A stretch of 64,000 nt of DNA, taken from contig JAINUG010000226.1 of the NCBI GenBank assembly GCA_029706075.1, positions 864,501-928,500 on the forward strand, given 5' to 3'. Below the pieces are notes generated by a model. The model made no database searches. It worked only from the letters and a program-made list of their open reading frames with translations, and was not told the DNA's origin. Numbering within the stretch: position 1 is the first letter of the stretch; the number at the start of each line of letters is the position of its first letter. Below, piece by piece: positions 1-21,775 of this stretch. Source of the DNA: Aldrovandia affinis. Lineage: Eukaryota; Chordata; Actinopteri; Notacanthiformes; Halosauridae. The translations under genes were made by a program, and so were the position numbers.

Positions 1-337
1 CACACACACACACCTGAATGAACCTAAGCTGCCTTCACATCTCCCACTCGCCCACTTTGTCACAGTCACAGAGCCATGTTACATTACACACAAATATAAA
101 CAAGAGGCGCACACTACAGATTTTTGAGTGTTGCCATTGCTCAAAGGATTGTACTGACTTGGGTTAGCTCATGGACAGCTGCATCGACACAATGAGCAAC
201 TAGGTTTATTTCCTCTGTTGCCCATAGGCTCCAGCTGGCTAATTCCTATCTATTTAGCCGATATATTTAGCTGCCTACTTGAGGAATGATGTGCTTGAAC
301 ATTGTAGCTTCAAGTGGTTGTTCAATTCGAGCTGAAT

Positions 338-382
338 GCACTTTTTGTAAGTCGCTTTGGATAAATGTGTCTGCTTAATGAT
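338..382 (+). mobile_element. UnaL2-type tail fragment
   Basis: GTAAGTCGCTTTGGATAAAT followed by GTGTCTGCTTAATGAT is a slightly mutated GGATA stem-loop and tail, left of the last cpn1 exon in the window. Confidence 0.55.
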
Positions 383-596
383 AGTGTTGTGTTGTATCAG
401 CTGTGCCTGCTAACACGTGATGTAATGAAAGGTGTCAGATCTTTTCTCCTGCCTTTTGGGAGCAGGAAGGGGAGGGGAAAGGAAGGGGATTCACAGGTAA
501 CATAAGGGCAGGAAGGGAAGGGATAGGGAGAGAGAGGAAGAAGCAAGAAAAAGGTGGAGGAGCAGGAGGAGGAGGGACAAGAAGAAGTGCAGTCAC

Positions 597-10496
<9,900 letters not shown>

Positions 10497-10616
10497 CTTT
10501 TTCCCCGCGGGTCCGTCTGCCTGCGTGAGTCCGTCTGTTCACCTGCCTGTCTTGCCCGCGTGCCTCGGCCCCTCTCTGCCTGTGTCTCCAGCGGTCTTTC
10601 CCCCTGGCTGTGGATG

Positions 10617-10619
<3 letters not shown>

Positions 10620-10660
<41 letters not shown>
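10620..10660. repeat. GA microsatellite upstream of cpn1
   Basis: About 20 GA units lying 125 bases upstream of the cpn1 ATG. A second CT tract follows at 10880-10920. The interval probably covers the 5' UTR or promoter, but no TATA box or start site can be named. Confidence 0.9.
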
Positions 10661-10661
<1 letters not shown>

Positions 10662-10879
10662 CTCGCACTCCCTAGCTCTGTCCCCTCCCACTACACCCTC
10701 ACGCTAATGCACTGGAGAGCAAATAAGGACAGCCCCCTCTTTCCCTCCCCCCATCTCTCTTTCTCTGCATCTCCCTCTTTCCTTCTCTCTCGTTCCCTAC
10801 TTATTTTCCACTCTCTGTCTCTCTTTCTGTCTTCTTTTCCTTTTGCAAATCTCTATCTCTCATTCCCTCTTAGTTTTTT

Positions 10880-10920
<41 letters not shown>
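10880..10920. repeat. CT microsatellite
   Basis: About 20 CT units within a longer pyrimidine-rich stretch (10738-10920). Confidence 0.9.
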
Positions 10921-10922
<2 letters not shown>

Positions 10923-11954
10923 GACATGCTGACAGATGGAGAGCTGGTATGAAGTTAAATGGTAGTTTGGTTTCTAGTGGCTTTTGTCTGTTGGCTTGTG
11001 TCTCTGCCATTAACCAGCTTGGAAAACAATGATTATTAAATCAACCAATAAAGAGACAGAGAGACAGAGCAAGAAGGAGGGAAAAAGAGAAAGAAAGAAA
11101 GAGCAAGCAAAAGAGAGTGGGGGAGAGAAAAACAACAAGTAGAAAAGTTTGTGTGGTACTCCCAGTCACCTCTGTTTTGGGGGAGGGGGGGTGTTAGCAT
11201 TGATAGCATCTGTAGCATATTAGCATTAGTGCAGTCAGTTCAACCCCACCCCCCACTCCGACAACACTGCCTCATTCATTAACTCTTGGATAAACACACA
11301 CTGTAGGGGCAGGATTTCAAAAGCTCCTTCTGGGAAAGGGGGAAGCGACTCGCACTGAGGGAAAGGGTGTCCCACGCCCCCCCTCCCTCCTGTCCCAGAG
11401 CCAGCTGTCACTCACTCTGAGCCCTTAATGCTGTGTGGCAAAAGGTGGAGCATATGATCTCCGCTACACCATTTGGGGCAGTTTGTCACACTTTTGTCAG
11501 CTCTGTCATGTAAACTTTTGTGTGTGTATTTGTGTGTGTATGCATGTGTGTGCGTGCGTGTGCGCGTGTGTGTGTGCGCCACAGAAAGTTGTGACCTCAT
11601 TTACAATCTAACCCTTTCCAGCAGAAGCACATTTTGTTCTAATGGTGTAATCTGGGTTCAGTTTTTTTTGGTGGGTCGGGATCGTTAGATTAGCCTTTGG
11701 AAGGCGTGGTTCTGAAAGACCGGCAGGGGTCACTCACCTTGCCGCTCTGACCTGGCCTGTCGCTCTCTCTGGGTAACATAGATATTTTACCGATGCATAT
11801 GAAATAGTCTGATTATACAATACAAAACAGATTTTGAGAAAATACAATCTCTGTTTTATAGGTCACATTGAATATTCAGTCTACCAAATATATAAATCAA
11901 TAAACAGACCCAGCCTTTATTATTAGAATCATTAGTAAAGATACAATCTGTTTT

Positions 11955-12180
11955 AGTGGTATTATTATTGTTATTATTATTATTAGTAGTAGTAGTAGTT
12001 GTATTATTAGTATTATTATTATTATTATCAGTGACAGTAGCTTGCAGTAGTAATAGTCATGGTAGTGTTATTTGTATTATATTATTATTAGTAGTGGTAT
12101 TAGTAGTATTAGTGGCAGTAGTAGTGGTGGTAATATTAGAAGTAGTAGTATTAGTCGTAGTGGTAATACTCTGTAGTGGT
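11955..12180. repeat. ATT/AGT trinucleotide-rich region
   Basis: ATTATT, AGTAGT and GTGGTA trinucleotides with many substitutions, open in one frame as a Leu/Val run. Intergenic between cpn1 and entpd1. Confidence 0.85.
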
Positions 12181-12743
12181 ATAGTGTGTTTCTATCATTC
12201 ATACATTACTATGCTCGTATAATACCCTGACCACAATTGTTTCTGTATATAAGCTGTTGTCATCCATCCATTCCAGTTGTAAAACAGACGTTGGGTGTTT
12301 TGTGTGGAAGCCTCCTGTATACCTAACAAAGACAAAATGATGATTCTGTGCTTCAGTTTTTCTTGCCTGGGTGTCAAAACTGATCAATTTTCACCGTTTT
12401 ACATGAACAATATGTGTGGCAGTTTAAGTAAGGGTCGTTGATCAGTGGTGTTTTTATTACATTATTCAAATTATAATTCTGTACATATCTAATATGATGA
12501 CATTTTATACAGTAGTCTTTGTGCACCTTATACAAATCATTGTATCCTAACACAAATCTCTCTGTTGAGATTCAAACAAGTCACTGTGCAGCTAGTTTTG
12601 CTCAGGTACGGAGTGGTAGTTTTGTTTTGGCAGTATATTTCCTCAGGGAAACCTGCAGAGCGCTGGGTGTGGGGTGGTGTCGGACATTGGGCATTGGGCG
12701 CAGATTGTGGTTAGATGGTTGGGGGTAGTCACTAGACAACACA

Positions 12744-12784
12744 GTAGGTGTGTGTACAGTTGGCATGTGTAGAGTATTTTTTAC
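12744..12784. repeat. Isolated piece of the GT-rich minisatellite
   Basis: CAGTAGGTGTGTGTACAGTT and GGCATGTGTAGAGTATTTTT match 13795-13845. The repeat at 12785-13525 and a SINE now separate the two parts, which suggests insertion into an older array. Confidence 0.5.
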
Positions 12785-13525
12785 AAATTTTATTCTGCAC
12801 TTTTTTTCAGTAGCACAAAGTGCTTTAAAAACAAGTGAGTGAACAATAAGATAAAAACAAAGAATGTATACACAGTTAAAAGGCACAATTAGAGGAAAAG
12901 AAATCTAGATAATAATTAAAAGAACAATCAAGAGCTTACACACAGTTAAAAGCAGGTTGATAAAGAGTACATCTTTGAGAGGGTTTTAAAAGAAGATTCC
13001 GCTTCTCTACTCCCCTTGGGTAAATTGTTCCAGAGCCTAGGAGCCTTCGCTGAAAAATGCCCACTTTCCTTTGGAGTTTACCTTGGACTCTGGAACAGTC
13101 AGAAGGACCTTGTTATTAGACCTGAGAGGACCCTCTGTTCTGTCGCAGCTTAAAAAGTCCCCTAATATACTCAGGGGCTAACCCATAACTTGCCCTAAAA
13201 TAAATTAATGACATTTTAAAATCAACTCTAAAAGTAACTGGAAGCCAGTGCAGAAAGGCAAGGCTTGGGGTTATGCGGGTCCTCTTGTTGTTCTTAGTTA
13301 TAAGAGTTATTAACCAGTTGCAGAAGTGAGAGATCTTGTCGCCTTAGACCAGTATACAGTGAATTGCAATAGCCAGGTTTCGAGGTGAAAAAAAAGCATG
13401 AATAACCCCAGACAAGGATTTAAAGTTGCAACCAGGTTTCTGGAGGCAGGTTTCACATTAGAAGTAAAGGAGCCCAGATTTGTACCGATATGCTCAGATA
13501 CATTATCTCCATATAGCTGTAAAAC
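12785..13525. repeat. Old interspersed repeat between cpn1 and entpd1
   Basis: Phrases such as AAATTGTTCCAGAGCCTAGG, AACTGGAAGCCAGTGCAGAA and GTGAATTGCAATAGCCAGGT occur in a repeat I recognise from many teleost genomes. No intact reading frame remains. The class is not assigned. Confidence 0.4.
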
Positions 13526-13550
13526 AGAGCAGTAGGCATGTGTACAGTTA

Positions 13551-13720
13551 ATATAATAATATAATAACATATGCCATTTAGCGGACGCTTTTATCCAAAG
13601 TGATTTACAGTAGTGAATGCATACATTTTTCAGTATATGTGGCCCCAGTTGGGATCAAATCAAACCCACAACCTAAGCGTTGTCAACGCCATGCTCCACC
13701 TACTGAGCCACACAGAACCA
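13551..13720 (-). mobile_element. tRNA-derived SINE with UnaL2-type tail (type A)
   Basis: Same family and orientation as the copy at 8697-8852. It interrupts a GT-rich minisatellite; CAGTT occurs on both flanks and may be a short target duplication. The A and B boxes are partly decayed. Confidence 0.8.
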
Positions 13721-13724
13721 GTTG

Positions 13725-13860
13725 GCATGTGTAGAATAGGCTTGTGGACAGCACAGTAGGTGTGTGTAGAATAGGCTTGTAGAGAAGGCAGTAGGTGTGT
13801 GTACAGTTGGCATGTGTAGAGTAGGCATGGTAAAGTATTTTTGATAAAGGTGTGTAGAGT
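13725..13860. repeat. Short GT-rich minisatellite
   Basis: Units of GTAGGTGTGTGTACAGTTGG and TGTGTAGAATAGGCTTGT repeat here; a similar piece lies at 12745-12780 and a stub at 13528-13543. A SINE (13551-13720) splits the stub from the main array. Lies between cpn1 and entpd1. Confidence 0.75.
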
Positions 13861-14179
13861 GCAAAAATAATTGTATTTTATTTACATTTTTCAGTAATAA
13901 AAGTACTTTTAAGAGTTCATAACAATTGTGCTGTTGGTTTCATGCGATGCTCTGCACCTCATTGCTAAGAGTGTGCATTCCTTTCTGTTTGTATTTGGTG
14001 CAAACACTCACAGTCGCCTAATTCACTGTCACATATAATAATATATTGCATAATCATCAGATAATGAAAAAAATCTGCACAGAAACACACAGATCAGCTA
14101 ATTTATTACATTATCAATTTGTCTAACGGGTTGCCCTTCACCTTGGCGACTTATATAGTTTGATCTTTAAAAAAATATA

Positions 14180-14310
14180 TTAATATACTCAGCTAGATAT
14201 ACATTGAAGCGACTCAGGTTAAGTACCTTTTTCAAAGGTACAGCAGCTGGGTCACAGCTGGGAATCTAACCTGCAGTTTGCATCTAAGCTGACAGGTCCT
14301 GTTCCCCTCC
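14180..14310 (-). mobile_element. Decayed type B SINE
   Basis: GACTCAGGTTAAGTACCTTT followed by GGGAATCTAACCTGCAG keeps the spacing of the type B body and B box on the minus strand. The stem-loop is lost. Confidence 0.5.
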
Positions 14311-15844
14311 ACCCCATACTGCCATCCTGTAAGCTGCCACCTGTAGGGTGTGTCCTGATTATAGTCTCAACTGAACAGATCATGCTTTTCAGATCCGGAG
14401 CTATCAAAGTTTAAAATTATTCTTTTTTGTAAGGAATTTACTGGCTTCTGTCCGCATGCCGTAGAATGGACTATACTGCCCTCCAGTGGCCAACGTGAAA
14501 CCGTCGGCTTGTCTGACACTGACTGCATTTGGATGGCAGGCACATAGACGTATGTATTTAAACCAGTTATAAAATACTTAGCGAGAGCACCTATCTTTCC
14601 AATGTGTTAATTCTGTGCTATTGAGATGTTTCCATTTTCATCTAGGCAGTTTTCTTCTCCTGTTCAGTGTTTAAGAGGTGTAAATGCCAACATTAGCGAT
14701 TTACGAGTGTTCGTTCGTTCAACCAACCGCTATTATGTTGTTATAACTAGATCTCTGAAGAGAAAGCCTTTCCATGAATCGCACCCTCTTCGTGTCCCGA
14801 GTAAACTTAATTTGTTTATACTGCAGGAAATACTGTGATCCATACGTGACGTTTGATCGGTTGAACGATTGAATGGTTAGGATGCATAGCTTTTCACCCT
14901 CGGTTAATTCATATCAGATAATATTATTAACACAGACAAGCAAGGGTGTGGTTAAGCGAAATTCATGGTCACACCCCACAAATGTTGGAACATATAACAC
15001 CCCTCATAATTTGCTGCTGCACACTGGACAGTCAATCGAATGATGATTTATTTGCTTAGCATACATCATTATCCAGGAAACGTACATTTTTACACACTGT
15101 TTATGTATAGAGCTGGATACATTTTACTGAAACGCCTCACTCGAGGGTTCAAACAGCAGTGTCACGGCAGGGACTCAACCCTACAACCATCTGGTTACCA
15201 AACCAGATCCCAAACCGAACACAATCTGGGGCACAGCCTGAAATACCCAGGCCCCGCAGTGAGTACTGCAACCGCATGCTTGCTCAGAATCCCTTATTTA
15301 CACATATTTACACATTGGGAGTGAAAATATTGCTAATTTTATGGGCTACATTGTGCTGTCCACACAAAGCAGCGATGTGGGAATGAAGCGTCATGAATCT
15401 CAAAATGGGGGGAGCCATCATAGGCTCACCAACGTGGACCAATCATTGTGTTTTGCTGTGAAGAGCAAATTGTTTGAATTGTTTCTAACAATGTAGCTTC
15501 ACCCATTATGGGGCTGGCTTCATGGAACATCACTGATCCCTCACTAATACAACAATGACAGAATGGGGTGTTATTAAAAACATAAATACAAATTTTAAAA
15601 ATGGCAGGGGTGAGGCACATTTTTTCAAATAGAATAAACACTAATTACCAGTCAGTGTGCTTCCTTTAAGAAGAATACAAAGACCTTATGACAAAAAAAA
15701 CAACTCAATATGTGGAAAAATATGAAACCCACAATAGGAACATATTTCTAATACAACAAAAAAAGATGGGATATCAAACCGTAACTTTTACTAGCACTTT
15801 TATGCATGGAAGCCTTATATATGCAAGTCTTATAGTATACTTTT

Positions 15845-15900
15845 AACATTTTAGGCATTTAGCACACTCTTATTCAGAGCGACTTACAATGAGTGCATTT
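15845..15900 (-). mobile_element. UnaL2-type SINE tail fragment
   Basis: TTTAGGCATTTAGCACACTC and TTATTCAGAGCGACTTACAA are a mutated stem-loop and tail. Only the 3' end of a SINE or LINE is present. Confidence 0.55.
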
Positions 15901-16505
15901 AAAATGGCAAGAATAATCACAGCTAAAGCAAGAGATCAGTATAGCAACAATACAACAGATGCCATCCTAGATAGATGCCCACTGCACCTATAAAACAGGG
16001 AGAGCAAAGTTAGTACATTTATATATTTATATATTCAGTGGAAGTGTAGTCTGAAGAGTTGGGTTTTCAGTCTCTTGCGGAAGATGGCCAGCGATTCTGC
16101 AGTCCACCACCGGAGGGAGGGCCAGGGCAGAGAACAGGTGAGGCTGTGATGAGCGGTTGCCGGGGCGCCCGAAGTACCCCTGCTATGCCAGCAATAGTGG
16201 TTTGTATTTGATTGGGGCTGCTATAGGGAGTGATGTGTCTATACAATTAAATTAGTTTTATTATATAATTTCACAATGCATTATGCAATTCATGTTATGT
16301 ATGCATTTTATCTCTCTCTTTCTATATATATATATCTCAAGTAGAAATCATTATCTTCTAATATGTTCTTTATATTTTGATATTTAAAAAATGTATCCTT
16401 TCAGTTCTGGATATTATGTTTGAACATGTATTCCTAAATCACTCTGTCCCTAAACTTACATTCTCCTGAGATTCTTCTTGTTAATGGAAGGGAAACATGA
16501 AAATT

Positions 16506-16506
<1 letters not shown>

Positions 16507-16546
<40 letters not shown>

Positions 16547-16547
16547 A
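16507..16547. repeat. CAA microsatellite
   Basis: About 13 CAA units, possibly in the entpd1 3' UTR if the poly(A) signal at 16257-16262 is used. Confidence 0.9.
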
Positions 16548-17148
16548 CAAGGAGCCAACGATGTTCCGGAATGACCTTTGGTTCCAGGACATCACCAGCC
16601 AGCACAGACATCGGTACGGGTGTGTTCAATTTGTGCCATGGTGGTGGGGCGGACTTGGACACCCACTCTGTAAAGAAACTGTGCATTCATGGAAGCCCAG
16701 ATTTCCTTCATCTCCATCAGCAAAGTCTTGGAGAGTCCGACGACAAAGTCCTGAAATACTGGCAAGGTAGGCAGGTCGACTGAGGTACTGGGGTCTGGGG
16801 GGGGGGTGCAAAGTACTGGCCAAATGGTGCTGAGAACGATAACAATAGCTACATGCGATAACGATCTTTTGTCTGCTCTGAGTCGTAGCAGAGGATGCTG
16901 TTTCCCTTCAACAGAAACCACGGATGTGCTTTTCATTTGAGGTTAATGCCCATAGCTGCTGCTGCTGTTCTGCGGCCGGCTCCATTCCTTTGATCTGGAG
17001 ATCTACGTTTTTTTTTTTAAAGGTACGGTTGCTAGTGTTACCGTTACCGTTACCGTCATCATCCTCAGCGTGACCTGGAGTTTAGGACTTGTGTTCGACA
17101 CAAATCGTAGCTTTCCGCTTTCACTACCACATGAATGGAGAGACCGAG

Positions 17149-17189
<41 letters not shown>

Positions 17190-17210
17190 TAATTGGTCCT
17201 CCTGCGAGTG

Positions 17211-17420
17211 TCAGATGATATGTTTGCTGCGTGTGCAGGCCGGCCAGCAGAACAGCTTGAGGCAGAGCAGCAGGAGCACGACCAGCAGCAGGCTGAACAG
17301 GACCATGATGGTGACGTAGCCGGCGTGGGGGAGGGGGGGCGCGTCCGGGGCCTCGGCCGGGATCATGTTGGTGAGGTTCAGCATGTACCCCAGAGTCCAG
17401 CCAGCGGCACTGCCCCCAAT
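17211..17420 (-). CDS. entpd1: entpd1 last coding exon
   Basis: Sixty-nine codons then TGA (17211-17213). It holds apyrase region 5 and the C-terminal membrane anchor, and ends [12 protein letters not shown]. The acceptor GTGCAG|ATTGGGGGC is the first unit of a tandem array that repeats this acceptor upstream in the intron. A (CT)n tract (17155-17187) lies 24 bases after the stop. Confidence 0.94.
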   Translation of the reverse strand: MGGSAAGWTLGYMLNLTNMIPAEAPDAPPLPHAGYVTIMVLFSLLLVVLLLLCLKLFCWPACTRSKHII

Positions 17421-18388
17421 CTGCACAGAAACACAGACATTCACACTCACTACCCCCAATCTGCACAGAAACACAGACATTCACACTCACTGCCCCCAAT
17501 CTGCACAGAAACACAGACATTCACAGACAATCTGCACAGAAACACAGACATTCACACTCACTACCCCCCAATCTGCACAGAAACACAGACATTCACACTC
17601 ACTACCCCCAATCTGCACAGAAACACAGACATTCACACTCGCTGCCCCCAATCTGCACAGAAACACAGACATTCACACTCACTGCCCCCAATCTGCACAG
17701 AAACACAGACATTCACACTCCCAATCTGCACAGAAACACAGACATTCACACTCGTTGCCCCCAATCTGCACAGAAACACAGACATTCACACTCGCTGCCC
17801 CCAATCTGCACAGAAACAGACATTCACACTCGCTGCCCCCAATCTGCACAGAAACACAGACATTCACACTCACTGCCCCCAATCTGCACAGAAACCGAGA
17901 CATTCACACTTACTACCCTTCTCTCTTCGCAGAGAGAGAGACAGACTTTGAGTCATTGTCCCACCCTTCACAGAAAGACAGACTACTTATAGTGCTACAA
18001 GTAGTGTAATCAATTTTAGGGGAATGGTCCTACATTTTGTGTAAATACTCAATCCAGTGGAGCGTAGGATAGGGAAGAGTCAGTTTGATTGGTGGGCTTT
18101 CAGTCTGCGGGCGGAACATGGACAGTGACTTGGCTGCACTAAGTAGAGAAGAGATTTGAGCAAGATGTGGGGCCCTTTGGGGAAAGGATGACGGAGTGGC
18201 CAGAGGTTGCGGAGCAGTCTGGCATAAGTGTACGGTTCGATAACAGAAAGTAGGCAAGAGGGTGCAGTTCCTCTTACTGCTCTGTAGGCTAGGCTAGATC
18301 AGAGATTTGTATGTTATTTTGGACACAACTGGCTAAACATGCTATTTCGATTAGCTTTTATGGAATGGCTCATGTATATTAATAATGT

Positions 18389-18432
<44 letters not shown>

Positions 18433-21104
18433 AGTCTTCTTCATTAAAGCCAGAACACCAGCATTTATCTACAGACCAGAATCGATCAGGAGGAGGAGGG
18501 TGGAGCTGACCTTTTTGATAAAATGTATATCTTTCCATTTGTCGGAGGTGAAGCTGTACCCGTCCTCCAGCAGTGTCAGGATGTAGACTCCAGAGAAGCA
18601 GTACTCTGCCAGGTATTTCTCTTTAATGTGAGGGTAACTCTGCTTTATCTGGGGGTGGGGGAAACAAACAAGGTGTTGAGCCTCAAATAAAGTGAAACCA
18701 AATAGTCAGTGTTAATTAAATTACCACATTGCATTAAATATTTTACTGAGTTATGAATCCAGATCCTTAAACCACTAATCTACATTGCTTTCTTACCTAA
18801 AGGGGATGCATTCACCTGAGACCCAGTTGGGATGCTAGGTGAAGGTGTAAACAAGGTAACCAGAAGGTTGCACGGTCAAAGCCCAGGTGCGAAGTACAGT
18901 GGCAGGCTTAAGCCAAGCAGGTATGCTTCCGTTCTTCAGTAAATAATTACATTTACATTTACATTAAATAATCTGTCCTGCACATGACTTAAAATGGGTG
19001 AAATGGCATCATCCTCTGCCTAGGCGTGTAAATAGACAGTGCTTTAACGCAGCATGCGGCCTGGTGCCATGCGGTGTGCTCTTTTGCTGGGGTGGGTGAC
19101 GGGCTCATGGGGTGGGGCTCACCTCAGCCCAGGGCGTGGAGCAGTACTGGCCCAGTTTCTCCTTGCTCTCTTCCAGTGTGTCTGAGGTCAGGTTTAAAAA
19201 GTTCATCACAAAGTAGAAGGCAGAGAAGGCCTGTGGAACATGCCAGAACACACACAAGGAACACACATGAACACCCATAAAGGAACGCATAACAGTTGGG
19301 ACATGCCTGCATGTGTAGGTTAGTACCTCATACCCTGAACTTCATTACAATATTTAAAGCAAACCTACCCTGATATCTGACGGTTTAGTAAACGTAAATA
19401 TAAATATAAAATCTAACAAAACGAACCACAAGCAATACTCGTAATAACAAAATGATAGAGTAACCCCCGCTCCAATTTTTTCTAAATCCTCCACCCCCTC
19501 CCACGAAATCTCCCCCCACCCTCTGCTCACCCCAAACTGCCCCTCCACTGGGGGCTGGAAGACTCCGTTGAAGGAACAGCGCCCCCACTCGCAGTGGCTG
19601 AAGTTGAAGATGCGCCTGACGGCGCTGTGGCAGAGTGTGCCGTTCCCGGCCCCCACGTGGGTGAAGTTGGCGTGCGAGGACAGAGCTGGTGACCCCGACA
19701 CACAGGGGCTGCTGGATACGCTCTCCACTGTCCTCTCCTGACTGTACCCGGGGTGGAAGCAGGGGTCACGGAGCGGGAGGTCACTTGTCTTGGAGAAAAT
19801 AAGCAACAAACAGAAAAACCACCAAGCGGGGGTTAAAGTGGAGGATGAGGAGAAAAGCAGTCCCTCCTCTCGAATCCGTACACCAGCGGGATACACACAT
19901 TTGGTTGCTGAAAAACTGCGGATTCTATAGATTAACTAGATGGTCAGCTCTGTATTCCTTAGGGGTGTAACGGTGTGCGCTGTGAACCGAACGTATGCAG
20001 TCTTGCTTTAACCACTAACGCACGTGCGGAAACTTGTTTTGTGTGCAGAACTTAATTCAAAACTCATCACCCGAATGTGAATGTCACTGGTGCAAGGAAA
20101 ACACTGAGTGTGGTGCAAATCCAGCCCCCAATGGCATTTAAGCAGCCTCTCACTGATAATTCAGACCGGGCCAAAGCAATAACAAACGCTGTAGGTGTTT
20201 TTATAGCAGCGGATCTGTGACCATTCTCCGCTGTCGAGAGCACAGGTTTTAAACATACATGTTTAAAGTGACGAAGCTCTGCTACGAAGTTTCCTCTCGT
20301 CCGCATTTCAGTACTTTGTTCAGTAAATGATGGCCAATTAGCCACTGAATATTGCTGTTGAAGCCAAACTTTTCCAATATTGCAAGGACAATACTTTGGC
20401 AACAGGTATATAATTTTATTAAAAGCTTTGTCTCACTATATGTAGGTAGGCTATAGTTAAATCCTATGGTTGCGGCCCACACAGCCTTTAGTGGCCCATA
20501 ATTATGATTGGCCATTCCAGAACATGGGAGAAAAAGAATAATGGGGGATAAAAAATTGTTAAGAAAAAAAAAGGAAAGCTTTGTACTCCCTGACAAAAAA
20601 ACTGTGATAGGATGATCCTTCGCTGACAACACCTGAAATATGACAAAGGAAGGAGCCCTGCACTCTCTGTAACTCTGCAGGCATCGCTGTGCTTCCTGTG
20701 CTGGCTTTAGTAACTTGACCAGTGAACACTTCCTCCTTCATTGGACAGTGTAACTGGCACAAAGTAACGACGGCGTGTGACTGTTCCATCTGACCACCGG
20801 AGGGCAGCAGAGGCCATATGCTGACGGTGGTCGTGCGATGTCGGGTGTTACCTGTAGCTGCTGAGCCATGGCCAGTTTGAGAGCCTGGTCCTTGCCGTAG
20901 CAGAGGAAGCTGTGGGTGTAGACGTGGTAGTCCTTCCCGTACAGACGGAAGTAGATGGAGTTCTCGGGTGACTCCACCTGCTGCTGGGAGACGAAGGTGA
21001 TCTGTGTGGAAGCTCCGCCCAAGTCCAGCGCTCCCATGGTGGCCCGTGCCTACAGGTGGAGAAGGAAGAGAGTCGAGCGTGAAAGTGTGTCCTAGGGGAT
21101 ACAC

Positions 21105-21151
<47 letters not shown>

Positions 21152-21737
21152 ACTGGAGGATACGTGCCCAGCTGTGTGTCTACAGAGAGAGAGAGAGAGA
21201 GAGAGAGTGTGTGTGCGTGTGTGTGTTTGATAATCACCATGTTGCAGTTATTACTCAGGTACTTGAATGTGTGTATGTGTGTGTGTATGTGTGTGTGTGT
21301 GTGTGTGTGAGAGATAATCACCTTGTGGAAGTTGTCACTGAGGTACTTGAGCGTGTGAGTGAGTGTGTGTGTGTGTGTGTGTGTGAGTGTGTGTGTGTGT
21401 GAGTGTGTGTGTGTGTGTGTGTGTGAGTGTGTGTGTGTGTGTGTGTGTGATAATCACCTTGTGGAAGTTGTCACTCAGGTAGTTGACAGTGATCCAGCCG
21501 TAGGCTCCCTCCTCCTGGCCACTGATGATGCGAGCCCCCTGGTACAGAAATGGGTAGGTCTGCAGGAAGCCCTCTACGGAGGACAGGACCTGGTCAGACA
21601 CACTCGCGTTCTCCTTCCTGTGGGCGGGAGGAAACAGAGCCTGGTCACACGTGTCCACCTTCACCTTCGGTAGGAAACGGCGTGATGTGTTGAAGCTCAC
21701 TGCTCTTCATTCCTCTCTGCACCCACACCCACACCCA

Positions 21738-21775
<38 letters not shown>

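Noticed and set aside
17193-18009. Two long plus-strand frames (252 and 214 codons) with repeats such as [16 protein letters not shown]
   Set aside because: They arise from the 40-bp intron array and overlap the antisense of the last ENTPD1 exon; no independent gene signal.
21154-21179. Possible ENTPD1 micro-exon (acceptor CTCTGTAG followed by a Trp codon) that might supply the missing residues
   Set aside because: The only GT donor gives 26 bases, which breaks the frame, and the sequence after it is a plain TG repeat.
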